Assembly: GCF_003076515.1 (NCBI RefSeq)
Contig: NZ_CP022390.1
Span: 806,001 to 870,000, forward strand
Direction: 5' to 3'
DNA length: 64,000 nucleotides
Source: Alcaligenes aquatilis
Lineage (GTDB): Bacteria > Pseudomonadota > Gammaproteobacteria > Burkholderiales > Burkholderiaceae_B
The notes under the pieces were generated by a model. That model saw nothing but the letters and a program-made list of their open reading frames with translations. It was not told where the DNA came from and searched no databases. Of this stretch, positions 52,165-60,901 are shown one piece after another; position 1 is the stretch's first letter; every line of letters begins with the position of its first letter. A program made the translations under genes and the position numbers.

Positions 52165-53907
52165 TTAGTCCAGGCGGTAATGCGCACCCAGACTGCGTGG
52201 TCGATCCAGGGCGGCCTGAGTCAGCAGCCAGGCGGTGTCCAGTTGCAGGCTGAGGGTCCGTTGATCCAGGCTGGGGGGCAGAAGGCTAATTTGCCCGCGC
52301 CAATGGTCCAGGGTGTGCAAGGCCTGAAGCAGTCCTAGGTGATTGCGTAGCAAGCCGACATGCTCTTGCATTAAGTTGCGCAAGGCGGGCAGAGAAGGGG
52401 GATTGTTGGTGGATGAGCTGTGGTTTTTATGGCTGCCGTTGCTATAGCTATTGTTTCCGTCATATTGGCAAGCTTTGTCGTTGTTGGCGATGATTGCGTT
52501 TTCCACTGCATCGGCTGCCGTGGCTGTCATAAGGGAAGGTCGTGGATTCGAGTGCGAACTAGAGTTCAAACTCAAACCCCAATTGGGGCCGACACTAGCC
52601 TGTGAACTGGAACTGGAACTTGGATTTGAGTTTGTGTATGAACATGAACTTGAAATCGAACTTGTAGTTGCAGCATCTGTCTCCGGGACCAAAGCTGAAC
52701 GCTGGGTCCTCTTGCTTCTAGCAATCGCCTCGGCCACCGCCCGCCCCATGACGACGCACTCCAGCAAGGAGTTGCTGGCCAAGCGATTTGCTCCATGTAA
52801 ACCTGTGCAGGCTACTTCCCCCACGGCATATAGACCAGGCACCGTCGTGCGGCCTGACATGTCTGTTTGAATTCCCCCGCAACTGTAGTGCGCGGCAGGC
52901 GCAACCGGCACCCAGTCCCGACGTAAGTCCAGACCCCGGCATAAACCTTCTTCCAGGGCTTTGGGGAAATGCTGCTGTAAGGTATCCGCACCAAGATGGC
53001 GTACATCCAGCCAGACATGGCTACTGCCTTCTTGCCGCATATGTGCGGCAATAGCACGCGACACAATATCGCGTGGAGCCAGCTCCGCTCTGGCGTCGTA
53101 AGCTGGCATGAAGCGGCGACCTTGCTTGTCCAATAAATGACCACCCTCACCACGCAAGGCTTCAGTCAGCAGAAAGGTTGGACCCTCTGCATGCAGGCAG
53201 GTCGGATGAAACTGCACAAACTCCAGATCCCGTATGGCAGCACCTACGCGCCAGGCCAAGGCAACCCCTTCGCCCAAGGCGCTATCGGGATTGGTGCTGT
53301 GCGCATACAGGCTGCCCAGCCCGCCTGTTGCCAGCACGACATGGTCCGCCAAAATGGTTTCGTAGCGGTGGGTGTGTTTGTCGTAAATATCCACGCCAGC
53401 CACTGCGCCTTGTTCGTTGCGGCGCAGAGTCAATGCCAGACAGTCTGTACGCTGCTGAACATGAGGGGCTTTAGCCAATTGAGGAGCCAAAGCCTGCATG
53501 ATGGCGTAGCCGCTGGCATCGGCCGCATGCACGATGCGCCGCCGACTGTGCCCACCCTCACGGGTCAGATGCAATTGGCCATCTTCGGTTCTGTCCAGAG
53601 GCACCTGCCTTTCCAGTAGCCAATGCACTGCATCTGGCGCGGCTTGCAAAATCCCGCGTACTGCCTCCTTATCCGAGTGCCGAGCGCCGGCTTCCAGTGT
53701 GTCTTCAATGTGTTGTTCCAGGCTGTCCTGGGCACTGAGCACAGCCGCCAGACCGCCCAAGGCCATCGGGCTGGCCCCGCAAGGAACGGGGGCGCTGCTG
53801 AGTAAAGTGACATGCATCGAGGAAGGCAAGGACAGGGCCAGACTGGTGCCTGCCAGCCCCGCACCGATGATCAGCACCTGCGTCTGTGTTGAGCCTGACT
53901 GCAGCAT
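52165..53907 (-). CDS. nadB: L-aspartate oxidase with a Ser/Asn-rich insertion
   Basis: A 580-residue flavoprotein that oxidises aspartate to iminoaspartate for NAD synthesis. VLIIGAGLAGTSLAL, the FAD-domain GGLGSLYAHSTNPD, and FVQFHPTCLH, RRFMPAYD, and AVGEVACTGLHGANRLASNSLLECVVMGRA are normal NadB motifs. The C-terminal helical domain resumes at PALRNLMQEHVGLL. Between them, residues about 399-503 are low-complexity Ser/Asn/Thr-rich (e.g. SSISSSCSYTNSNPSSSSSS), which a typical NadB lacks. The start overlaps the nadA stop by one base. Confidence 0.9.
   Translation of the reverse strand: MLQSGSTQTQVLIIGAGLAGTSLALSLPSSMHVTLLSSAPVPCGASPMALGGLAAVLSAQDSLEQHIEDTLEAGARHSDKEAVRGILQAAPDAVHWLLERQVPLDRTEDGQLHLTREGGHSRRRIVHAADASGYAIMQALAPQLAKAPHVQQRTDCLALTLRRNEQGAVAGVDIYDKHTHRYETILADHVVLATGGLGSLYAHSTNPDSALGEGVALAWRVGAAIRDLEFVQFHPTCLHAEGPTFLLTEALRGEGGHLLDKQGRRFMPAYDARAELAPRDIVSRAIAAHMRQEGSSHVWLDVRHLGADTLQQHFPKALEEGLCRGLDLRRDWVPVAPAAHYSCGGIQTDMSGRTTVPGLYAVGEVACTGLHGANRLASNSLLECVVMGRAVAEAIARSKRTQRSALVPETDAATTSSISSSCSYTNSNPSSSSSSQASVGPNWGLSLNSSSHSNPRPSLMTATAADAVENAIIANNDKACQYDGNNSYSNGSHKNHSSSTNNPPSLPALRNLMQEHVGLLRNHLGLLQALHTLDHWRGQISLLPPSLDQRTLSLQLDTAWLLTQAALDRPRSLGAHYRLD
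52399..52713 (-). repeat. Low-complexity DNA coding the NadB insertion
   Basis: On the plus strand this segment contains short tandem repeats such as GGAACTGGAACTTGGA and GAACATGAACTTGAAATCGAAC (52610-52670 region), giving Ser/Asn/Thr-rich residues on the coding strand. It looks like a slippage-prone coding repeat. Confidence 0.7.
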
Positions 53908-55040
53908 TAAGCGGCTCCTACATGTTGGAATTGCTGGCTGTGCTCGGCCAAGTCCGCACTGACGCGTAAATTGCTTTGCTGAGCAGCCGCAAAATCCATC
54001 ATGCGTTGCAAGGAGCGTCGTGCGCCCTCACGTAAATCCGGGGCCACTTGAATACCAGGGCCTGGTTGACTGAGACGTTGACGCAAAGCCTCCAGACTGT
54101 TCAACGCCATCCAGGGGCAATAGGCACAGCTTTTGCAGGTGGCACTCTCGCCCGCAGTTGGTGCTGCCAGAAAGGTTTTGCCCGGCGCCTGCTGGCGCAT
54201 GGCATGCAAGATTCCTTGATCGGTGGCGACGATAAAAGTGTCGGCAGAATGATTGATGGCAGCGCGCAGTAGCTGCGTTGTCGAGCCAACCACATCCGCC
54301 AGCGCAACAACAGAAGCGGGTGATTCGGGATGAACCAGAACCTGGGCATCAGGGTGCTCACTCATCACAGCCTTCAAACCATCGGCCTTGAATTCGTCAT
54401 GCACCAGGCAGGAGCCTTGCCAGAGCAGCATATCTGCGCCGGTTTGTTTTTGGATATAGGAGCCCAAATGACGATCCGGTGCCCACAGAATCTTTTTCCC
54501 TTGTGCGTGTAAATGCCGCACGATGTCCAGGGCGATGGAGGACGTCACAACCCAATCCGCCTGTGCTTTGACGGCTGCGCTGGTATTGGCATACACCACC
54601 ACTTCCCGGTCTGGATGCACAGCACAAAATTGCTTGAAATCCTCGGGGGCGCAACCCAGATCCAGCGAGCACGTCGCCTCGTCATGTACAGCCAGCACGC
54701 GTTTTTCAGGACTCAAAATCTTGGCCGATTCGGCCATGAAGCCCACGCCGGCCACCAACACCGTGCTGGCCGTATGCTCCTGCCCAAAGCGCGCCATCTC
54801 CAGGGAGTCACCCACGCAGCCGCCAGTCTCCAAGGCCAGATCCTGAATATCGGGGTCCGTGTAATAGTGGGCGACCAGCACGGCGTCTTGCTCCTTCAAC
54901 TGCTTGGCCAAGGCTTGCTTCAGCGCGGCTTTATCGCTTTGCACGCTGAGTTTGGGAGGGACGTCGTGCCAGGTGATTTGACGACTCAAAGCATCCTGAG
55001 AGTCCGGCTGGCAGACATCAATGGGATAGCGCTGTATCAT
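53907..55040 (-). CDS. nadA: Quinolinate synthase A
   Basis: A 377-residue NadA condensing iminoaspartate with dihydroxyacetone phosphate to quinolinate. Motifs are [51 protein letters not shown], and [11 protein letters not shown]. The three Fe-S Cys ligands appear to include GGCVGD and CKSCAYC. The overlap with nadB makes one operon. Two similar inverted repeats upstream are candidate operators. Confidence 0.95.
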   Translation of the reverse strand: MIQRYPIDVCQPDSQDALSRQITWHDVPPKLSVQSDKAALKQALAKQLKEQDAVLVAHYYTDPDIQDLALETGGCVGDSLEMARFGQEHTASTVLVAGVGFMAESAKILSPEKRVLAVHDEATCSLDLGCAPEDFKQFCAVHPDREVVVYANTSAAVKAQADWVVTSSIALDIVRHLHAQGKKILWAPDRHLGSYIQKQTGADMLLWQGSCLVHDEFKADGLKAVMSEHPDAQVLVHPESPASVVALADVVGSTTQLLRAAINHSADTFIVATDQGILHAMRQQAPGKTFLAAPTAGESATCKSCAYCPWMALNSLEALRQRLSQPGPGIQVAPDLREGARRSLQRMMDFAAAQQSNLRVSADLAEHSQQFQHVGAA

Positions 55041-55051
55041 GTTTGTCCTTG

Positions 55052-55068
55052 ATGCTCATTTTGAGCAT
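55052..55068. promoter_or_regulatory. Candidate NAD-regulon operator 1
   Basis: ATGCTCA-TTT-TGAGCAT is a perfect seven-base inverted repeat 12 bases before nadA. A second similar site lies further upstream. It may bind a NadQ-like repressor; the family is a guess from pathway context. Confidence 0.65.
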
Positions 55069-55128
55069 AAATGGATGAAAAAAATGGGAAATGGGAATTT
55101 CTGAACGGGAAGTCGTATGTCTCTCTTG

Positions 55129-55149
55129 TTATGCTTTTTTTGAGCATAA
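55129..55149. promoter_or_regulatory. Candidate NAD-regulon operator 2
   Basis: TTATGCT (55129-55135) and AGCATAA (55143-55149) form an inverted repeat sharing the ATGCT...AGCAT core with the site at 55052-55068. Confidence 0.6.
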
Positions 55150-55208
55150 ATAAAAAATCAGCATTGTGCAAGCGCAAGAACGGAACAGAGGAATAAAAAA
55201 GAGGGGTG

Positions 55209-55240
55209 CCCTGCTTTGGGTTTATGTGCCCAAAGCAGGG
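55209..55240 (-). terminator. Terminator of the aldo/keto reductase gene
   Basis: CCCTGCTTTGGG and CCCAAAGCAGGG form a 12-base stem 11 bases past the tas stop; on the minus strand a CTCTTTTTTATT tract follows a few bases later. Confidence 0.85.
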
Positions 55241-55250
55241 GGAGATCCTG

Positions 55251-56297
55251 TTAAGGCGCGGGATTCGGTGTGTGGTGATGAATCGCGTTGATCTTGGCGA
55301 TCAGCTCATCGTTCAGTTGAACATCCGCACTGGCGATGTTCTCGCGCAGTTGTTCCAGTGTGGTCGCACCGATCAGATTGCTGCTGGTAAAGGCTTGCTG
55401 ATTCACCCAGGCCAGGGCCAATTGAGTGGGCGTCAAACCGTATTCGCGAGCCAGCTCGTTGTAGGCCAGCGCGGCTTCACGGGCACGCGGTGCATCGTAG
55501 CGGGTAAAGCGGTTGTACAAGGTCAAACGTCCTTTTTCGGGGCGAGCGCCGTTGTCATATTTACCCGTCAACACTCCCATCGCCAATGGCGAATACGCCA
55601 GCAGACCTAGACCTTCATAACGGCAAAATTCGGACAGACCTTCTTCAAACACGCGGTTCAGCAAGTTGTAGGGGTTCTGGATGGTGGCAATCAAAGGCAG
55701 GGAGCGCGAGCGAGACAACTCCAGAAAGCGTGAGACACCCCAAGGCGTTTCATTGGACACACCGATGTGACGCACCTTGCCTTGACGCACAAACTCGTCC
55801 AGTACCGAGAGGGTCTCTTCGATAGGGATGGTGTCTTCTTCTTTCCACGGGTAGCTACGCTGTCCAAACGTCACCGTACTGCGATCTGGCCAGTGCAATT
55901 GATACAGGTCCAGATAGTCTGTTTGCAGCCGACGCAGGCTGTCATGCAGGGCTTGCTCCAGATTCTTGCGATCCAGGCTGGTGCCGCCATTGCGGATATG
56001 ACCAGGGCGCTTGGGGTCACGTTGGGGACCGGCAATTTTGCTGGCCAGAACAATGTCCTTGCGGCGGCCGGTTTTAGCCAGCCAGGTGCCGATATATTGC
56101 TCGGTCAAACCTTGCGTGGCCGCCATGGGGGGAACAGGGTACATCTCGGCGGTATCCACCAGATTCACACCCAGTTCCAGGGCAAGATCCAGTTGAGCGT
56201 GCGCATCGGCCTCGCTGTTCTGTTCCCCGTACGTCATGGTGCCCAAACCAATCAGGCTGACGTCCAGGTCTGTATTGCCCAGCTTGCGGTATTTCAT
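55251..56297 (-). CDS. tas: Aldo/keto reductase, Tas-like
   Basis: A 348-residue NADP(H)-dependent aldo/keto reductase. MKYRKLGNTDLDVSLIGLGTMTYGEQNSEADAH, DTAEMYPVPPMAATQGLTE, LDLYQLHWPDRST, and GVSNETPWGVSRFLEL are typical of E. coli Tas. GGGAGTCGAAGTAA precedes ATG 56297. It lies convergent to a hairpin shared with the YkgJ gene; substrate unknown. Confidence 0.93.
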   Translation of the reverse strand: MKYRKLGNTDLDVSLIGLGTMTYGEQNSEADAHAQLDLALELGVNLVDTAEMYPVPPMAATQGLTEQYIGTWLAKTGRRKDIVLASKIAGPQRDPKRPGHIRNGGTSLDRKNLEQALHDSLRRLQTDYLDLYQLHWPDRSTVTFGQRSYPWKEEDTIPIEETLSVLDEFVRQGKVRHIGVSNETPWGVSRFLELSRSRSLPLIATIQNPYNLLNRVFEEGLSEFCRYEGLGLLAYSPLAMGVLTGKYDNGARPEKGRLTLYNRFTRYDAPRAREAALAYNELAREYGLTPTQLALAWVNQQAFTSSNLIGATTLEQLRENIASADVQLNDELIAKINAIHHHTPNPAP

Positions 56298-56402
56298 TTA
56301 CTTCGACTCCCGAAAGCGCAGGGCCGGGCGGCCCTACAAACCGTGCATGGTAGCGTATTTAGCCTGCTTGCCGGTGTGCTGATTGAACTGATTCTTTATA
56401 AA

Positions 56403-56431
56403 AAAACCATCGCAAGTTATTTACGATGGTT
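56403..56431 (-). terminator. Terminator after the YkgJ-type gene
   Basis: AAACCATCG (56403-56411) and CGATGGTTT (56423-56431) form a stem; on the minus strand a T-rich TTTTT tail follows. Confidence 0.8.
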
Positions 56432-56465
56432 TTGTGTTGAGGTACTGCTGTAGTACTGAGCGATT

Positions 56466-56960
56466 TCAGGCCGCCTCATCATGCTCCGGCAAAGCAGGTG
56501 GAGCAGGCAAAGGACGACTAGGCAGCAAAGGTAGGCCGTGCTTGCTGCGCAAACGCTGGCAATCCACATTGGGGCTGCCATCCAGCTCCCAGATCTGGTA
56601 GTCACGACAGGGGGTGGGGCGATCCGGATAAATAGCGCAATGAATCCCGGGCTGGCCCAACGTTCCGCGCAAGGCGATACAACGACCTTCACCTTGCTCG
56701 GTTCCCTTCATGCAGGCGCGTAATGGGCCAACCTGGGTGGTTAACTCGACCGGCACCGTACCGCCCGTCTCGCCGCTTAGTTCACCGCTGTAAAAAGAGA
56801 CCCGAAAATGTGAACAGCACACGCCGCAGCTTAAACAGGGGTTTTCATCAAAAATCTCGTCATTGGGAGGCGTATAAAGCACCGTCTCCAGTGTGGTTTC
56901 CTGAACGCCAGGTAAATCCAGCAGTTGAGTCGGGGTAGGCGGGAGAGAAGAGCAAGTCAT
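56466..56960 (-). CDS. YkgJ-family cysteine-cluster protein
   Basis: A 164-residue protein with the CxxCGxCC-type pattern CLSCGVCCSHFRV, then more cysteines in CMKG, CIALRG, CAIYPDRPTPCRDY and CQRLR. This is the YkgJ/UPF0153 metal-chelating cluster family, probably binding zinc or iron. The function is unknown. It starts MTCSSLPPTPTQLL. Confidence 0.88.
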   Translation of the reverse strand: MTCSSLPPTPTQLLDLPGVQETTLETVLYTPPNDEIFDENPCLSCGVCCSHFRVSFYSGELSGETGGTVPVELTTQVGPLRACMKGTEQGEGRCIALRGTLGQPGIHCAIYPDRPTPCRDYQIWELDGSPNVDCQRLRSKHGLPLLPSRPLPAPPALPEHDEAA

Positions 56961-57342
56961 GTGCGTAGGTGTCCCGTAGCGGCCGCAGATCCGTTTCAGA
57001 CGAGATCGATGATCTGCAGGCGTAAAGCAATTATTTTATTTTTGCCCGAAGAACTTGAATAGAAAAATCGTGTGGTGATGGGCTAGCTTGATGCTGGCTG
57101 GAGACAGATTGTGTGTATCCATATGTTTCATTGATCTGCCTAGCCAGGCGGGGCGTGAATTTCTGAAAATCTGCTTGTTTTTTTGTTTAATACTTATAAA
57201 ACAAAGGATTGCACAATTTCTTTGGCCTGAGGAGCTAATTTTGCAGAGAGTCCATAAAAAAAAGATCATCTTTTTTATAGAAAAACACGAAATAGTGTTG
57301 ACAGCCCCATAGGGAAGATCTATTATTTCATTTCTTCACCGC
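56961..57342. other. AT-rich gap upstream of tRNA-Val
   Basis: No gene can be supported in this 382-base stretch. It is very AT-rich. An inverted repeat ATAAAAAAAAGAT/ATCTTTTTTAT (about 57254-57279) lies before the tRNA promoter and could end an upstream transcript or aid promoter activity. Confidence 0.5.
57298..57326 (+). promoter_or_regulatory. Promoter of the tRNA-Val gene
   Basis: TTGACA (57298-57303), a 17-base spacer and TATTAT (57321-57326) form a near-ideal sigma-70 promoter, 17 bases before the mature tRNA. Confidence 0.85.
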
Positions 57343-57419
57343 AGGCGGTTAGCTCAGTTGGTTAGAGCGCTACGTTGACATCGTAGAGGTCGCTGGTTCG
57401 AATCCAGTACTGCCTACCA
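57343..57419 (+). tRNA. tRNA-Val (anticodon GAC)
   Basis: A 77-base tRNA with the acceptor stem AGGCGGT/ACTGCCT (one G-T pair), D-loop TAGCTCAGTTGGTTAGA, anticodon loop TTGACAT (anticodon GAC), T-loop GGTTCGAATCC, and an encoded 3' ACCA. A strong promoter precedes it and a terminator follows at 57455-57487. Confidence 0.95.
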
Positions 57420-57953
57420 GAATACATGCACACAGCACCACGCTGTGCCAAGAAAAGCCCCAAAGATCAATGCTTTGGGGCTTTTTTGTTGCTCAGCGTT
57501 CCAAGCTGCGCCAAGGTATTTTGGGGGCATGAATCGGGGCATGGCTATTTGGGATGCTTTCTCCTGCTGTTCATCCAGATAGTCCGACCACCATTGCATC
57601 AGATCATGACGCTCTGCCATGTACTGGGCATGGTTGTAGGCACGGCGCACCTTGTTGCGATCACGGTGTGCCAGCTAACGCTCAATCACCTCTGAGCGAA
57701 AACCGCTTTGCCCGTTCATGATAGTGGAAGCCAAGCCACGAAAGCCATGGCCCGTCTGCAGGCCGCCAAATCCCATGAATTTCAATACCCGGTTCATCGT
57801 CTCGCTGCTGATAAGCGTAGAGCGCGGGTTGTGTACGCCGGGGAACAGAAAAGAGTGACGTCCGGACAAAGCCCTCAGTATTTGAGTGCGTTGTCGAGTG
57901 TCCCGACAGTGTTTTGAATGTACTCTTACCGTTTTGAGTATCCTTGGTTCCAT
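57414..57953 (-). pseudogene. Decayed P4-type tyrosine integrase
   Basis: Minus-strand frames encode the C-terminal third of a P4-type phage/island integrase. The upstream piece includes FLFPGVHNP, TGHGFRGLASTIMNG, and SEVIER; after an in-frame TAG the lower piece reads LAHRDRNKVRRAYNHAQY, then MQWWSDYLDEQQE. In intact relatives the TAG codon is usually Gln (ERQLAH). The N-terminal two thirds are missing. Its position against tRNA-Val fits an old island insertion at the tRNA. Confidence 0.85.
57455..57487 (+). terminator. Terminator of tRNA-Val
   Basis: AAGCCCCAAAG and CTTTGGGGCTT form an 11-base stem followed by TTTT. A smaller hairpin GCACAGC/GCTGTGC precedes it. Confidence 0.9.
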
Positions 57954-58386
57954 GAAAATACGACCATATCAAACGCAGGACGAGCTGGCCGTTGTTGCGC
58001 TATGGGAAAACTGTGGCTTGATCAGGCCTTGGAATGATCCTTATAAAGATATTGCCCGTAAGCTGACCGAGCAGCCAGAGCTTTTCCTTGTAGGGACAGA
58101 GACAGACAAAGTTATTGCAACCGCCATGATTGGTTTTGACGGTCATCGGGGCTGGGTGTATTACTTGGCCGTGGATCCTGAGTTCCGTCAGAGGTCTTAC
58201 GGTAAGGCTCTTATGCGTGAGGCCGAGCGCTTGCTAATAGCGCGGGGCTGCCCAAAAGTGAATTTGTTGATACGTAGCACCAATAAGCAGGTCATTGATT
58301 TCTATTTGAGCTTGGGCTATGTGCAAGACGATGTGATTAGTCTTGGCCGTAGGATAATTGAAGACTTGCCTTCGCAAGAGGGGTAG
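57952..58386 (+). CDS. ypeA: GNAT acetyltransferase, YpeA-like
   Basis: A 144-residue GNAT protein. LAVDPEFRQRSYGKALMREAE is the acetyl-CoA loop (Q/RxxGxA variant), with LIRPWNDPYKDIARK and IGFDGHRGWVYYLAVDP matching E. coli YpeA, and LGYVQDDVISLGRRIIED at the end. ATG 57952 overlaps the end of the integrase remnant on the other strand. The acceptor substrate is unknown. A clear terminator follows at 58430-58458. Confidence 0.9.
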   Translation: MKIRPYQTQDELAVVALWENCGLIRPWNDPYKDIARKLTEQPELFLVGTETDKVIATAMIGFDGHRGWVYYLAVDPEFRQRSYGKALMREAERLLIARGCPKVNLLIRSTNKQVIDFYLSLGYVQDDVISLGRRIIEDLPSQEG

Positions 58387-58429
58387 AGTAAATCTGAGTA
58401 ATTTAATCAGCGCAGTGAAAGTAGTATGG

Positions 58430-58458
58430 CCCGCCCATCAGAAGATCGGCGGGTTTTT
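58430..58458 (+). terminator. Terminator after the ypeA-like gene
   Basis: CCCGCC (58430-58435) and GGCGGG (58448-58453) flank a 12-base loop and are followed by TTTTT. Confidence 0.85.
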
Positions 58459-58562
58459 ATTGAAACGTAGCAAGAAATCAGCACCAAAAAATTAAATTAG
58501 ACGCTCTGGGACCAATGCGTGTTAAGGTCGGGACCCGTGAATAATCGAAAGCGGGGGAGACG

Positions 58563-59609
58563 GTGAGAAAGAATCAAGAGTTTCTGCCAACAATGTCTAG
58601 TGGAGATGTTGGGCGCATGATGGTGGAAGTGGCCAAGCGAGAGTTAAAGGGATGGTCAGATAAAGGACTGTTAATTCGCGTGTATGGGGTGCTTATGAAT
58701 TTGGAGGCCCAGCGCGCATATTCTAAATCTCGCGGCTGGAACACTGTGTATGGTGTTGTTCTTGATGCTGAAGGGCCGTTAGCTATTAACGCTTCTAGAG
58801 AAGTATTTGAAGGCTGTGATGATGGAGACATGGTTGAGATAGTTGGCTATCCCACTATTAAGGTTATTCGTGGAGAACTGAAGGTGCAATTAGACGTGTT
58901 GCATTTGCGGCATCCGGAGAGCGAGGATGATCAAAATAGGCGAAAAGTAGTTCAATCAAACCTAGCTGCGCTCAAAGCGCTCAAACCAGTACGAAATGTC
59001 TTTCCATTGCAGTCTAGATTAAGCGTTGATGTTATTTATTCCGGGGCTAGCGCGGCTCAGGTGGATGAAGACTTCTACAACGGTCTTGGGGAGGCGGCAG
59101 GTAGATGCCAGATTAGGCCTGTCCCTATTCGGATTACGTCGGCTTCGGAAGTGGCTGAAGCGATACGATCTAGCCACGCGGATATCTTGATTATTATTCG
59201 AGGAGGTGGTGAAGACGTTGATTTTGCTGTGTTTAATAATGCAGAGGTCTTGAGCGCATTATCGGAGGCGAAAGCTTATCGCGTGACGGGTATCGGTCAC
59301 AGCGGGAATAGCACCTTGGCCGATCTAATTGCAGATTTCTCAGCCGCTGTGCCAGCGCAAGCAGGAAGCCATATTCGGGAGCAGTTATGCCAAGTGAATA
59401 AATTGCTAGGAGAATATGAGGGTCTGGTGAAAAAACAAATGTCTGAAATAATAGAGCTATCTGAGGAAGTTGAGAGTGTAAGTAATGGTTCTCGTGCGGA
59501 AATTAATCGATTGCATGAAATCATTAAAATAAAATCGTCTCACACTAAAAATATAAAAACTTTATGGGCAGTGATAGCTATTTTATTGCTTATTTTGATA
59601 ATTAAATAA
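58563..59609 (+). CDS. Exonuclease VII large subunit-like protein with C-terminal membrane anchor
   Basis: A 348-residue protein in locally AT-rich DNA. Residues about 1-110 may be an OB-fold-like part. Residues about 150-270 match the XseA catalytic-domain pattern: ADILIIIRGGGEDVDFAVFNN, AYRVTGIGHSGNSTLADLIADFSAAVPAQAGSHI. In XseA, GRGGGSxEDLxxFN and GHETDxTxADxxAD align here, with changes such as GHSGNST. Then comes a coiled coil (about 285-325) and a C-terminal hydrophobic anchor (LWAVIAILLLILII). No XseB gene is visible. GTG 58563 follows GGGGGAGA closely; internal ATGs are possible. Confidence 0.75.
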   Translation: MRKNQEFLPTMSSGDVGRMMVEVAKRELKGWSDKGLLIRVYGVLMNLEAQRAYSKSRGWNTVYGVVLDAEGPLAINASREVFEGCDDGDMVEIVGYPTIKVIRGELKVQLDVLHLRHPESEDDQNRRKVVQSNLAALKALKPVRNVFPLQSRLSVDVIYSGASAAQVDEDFYNGLGEAAGRCQIRPVPIRITSASEVAEAIRSSHADILIIIRGGGEDVDFAVFNNAEVLSALSEAKAYRVTGIGHSGNSTLADLIADFSAAVPAQAGSHIREQLCQVNKLLGEYEGLVKKQMSEIIELSEEVESVSNGSRAEINRLHEIIKIKSSHTKNIKTLWAVIAILLLILIIK

Positions 59610-59644
59610 CTCTTGGTGAAATGGATCGAATTTGATTGAATGTT

Positions 59645-59688
59645 AAATGGATAGCAGAAATGATTCCATTCATATTGCTATCCATTTT
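59645..59688 (+). terminator. Terminator of the XseA-like gene
   Basis: AAATGGATAGCA and TGCTATCCATTT form a perfect 12-base stem with a 19-base loop and a short T run. Confidence 0.85.
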
Positions 59689-59879
59689 CATCATATCGAT
59701 GTTGGTTTTTGTTTCTTGTGTGGGCATTGATCGCTTTCAAAAAGGAAGGTTGTATAGTTCCGGCTAGCGTGAGCAAGGGGCTTTACGCTGGTGGCTGATA
59801 GAAAGCCCGCCATGATCAACAGATGCGGGAATGCCGAGCTACGTACCATGGTTTATCATTGCTGCCCCGGTACTTCACC

Positions 59880-60500
59880 TTACGTCACGACATACTGGGA
59901 GATCGCAAAAAAATGCGCTGCGCTGCCAGCCAGCACGAATAGATGCCAGATACCGTGCCAATGACGAAAACGTTCGTCAAACACAAAGAAAACAATTCCA
60001 GCGGTATAAATTGCGCCACCTGCTGCCAACCAGGAAAAGCCCTGCGAGCCCAAATTGGAAGCCAACGGCCCTAACGCCAATAATACAATCCATCCCATAA
60101 CGGCATAAATCACCAGCGACAATACGCGCGCGGGCGTACGGGGGCGGATATCTTGAACAATGCCAATGACTGCCAAGCCCCAGACCACACCAAACAGACT
60201 CCATCCCCAAGGCCCTCGCAGCGTTACTAGGCAAAAGGGTGTATAGCTGCCAGCAATCAGCAAGTAGATGGAAAAATGATCCATCTTCCGGAATACGTTT
60301 TTGGCTCGTCCCTTGAAGCAGTGGTACAGGGTGGAGATCAGGTAAAGCAGGATAAGCGTGGCGCCATAGATGGCCGTGCTGGTGATGCGCCAGGGATCGC
60401 CAGTCAAACTGGCCATGACAAGCAACCAGGATACGCCGCCCACAGCCAGGACAGCACCGATCAGGTGTGTCCAGGCGTTGAATCGTTCACCGTGATACAT
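59880..60500 (-). CDS. trhA: Hemolysin III-family (YqfA/TrhA) membrane protein
   Basis: A 206-residue protein with seven membrane segments. MYHGERFNAWTHLIGAVLAVGG, STLYHCFKGRAKNVFRKMDHFSIYLLIAGSYTPF, and FDERFRHWHGIWHLFVLAGSAAHFFAI carry the family Ser/His/Asp signature residues of the PAQR-like fold. Related proteins affect membrane homeostasis. ATG 60500 is used because the first 30 codons of the open frame are not family-like. Confidence 0.9.
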   Translation of the reverse strand: MYHGERFNAWTHLIGAVLAVGGVSWLLVMASLTGDPWRITSTAIYGATLILLYLISTLYHCFKGRAKNVFRKMDHFSIYLLIAGSYTPFCLVTLRGPWGWSLFGVVWGLAVIGIVQDIRPRTPARVLSLVIYAVMGWIVLLALGPLASNLGSQGFSWLAAGGAIYTAGIVFFVFDERFRHWHGIWHLFVLAGSAAHFFAISQYVVT

Positions 60501-60727
60501 GATTTTCTCTTCTCTCCAAATAGGTGGTAGGCAGATTGTAAGACTGTCGCCGTAAGGGGAAAGCGTAGTGGATAAATCAGGGTTTCGCATTGGTGTGTGT
60601 CAAGTCCGGGCCTAGGTACATGGCCTAGCGTACCGAGACGGTCAGGTAAACCCCAATTTCTGCTGAACCCGCCCGGCTCTAGGATGGGAGCAGCGCGACG
60701 TGCGTTCTTATTTCAGGGAGGGGCATC

Positions 60728-60901
60728 ATGAAATTTGTGCTTTATAAAGACAAAGGCGGTGAATGGCGGTGGCGATTCAAGGCGGCAAATGGAAATATTA
60801 TTTGTGTCAGTTCGGAAGGCTATACCAGCAAGCAGAGCGCACAAAACAGCATTGAGTCTGTGAAGAAAGGGATACCCGATGCTCCAGTGGTCGAGGAGTA
60901 G
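60728..60901 (+). CDS. Small DUF1508 (YegP-like) protein
   Basis: A 57-residue frame below usual length cutoffs. It starts MKFVLYKDKGGEWRWRFKAANG, then ICVSSEGYTSKQSAQNSIESVKKG. This is one DUF1508 repeat, the YegP fold seen as single or tandem copies in many bacteria. A GGGAGGGGCATC ribosome site precedes ATG 60728. Function is unknown. Confidence 0.85.
   Translation: MKFVLYKDKGGEWRWRFKAANGNIICVSSEGYTSKQSAQNSIESVKKGIPDAPVVEE

Noticed and set aside
57036..57269. 77-codon minus-strand frame upstream of tRNA-Val
   Set aside because: Very AT-rich, no ribosome site, and it overlaps a hairpin near the tRNA promoter.
57420..59879. Second copy of the tRNA 3' end as an attachment-site repeat
   Set aside because: I looked for the T-arm/acceptor sequence downstream and did not see one; it may be lost or outside the window.
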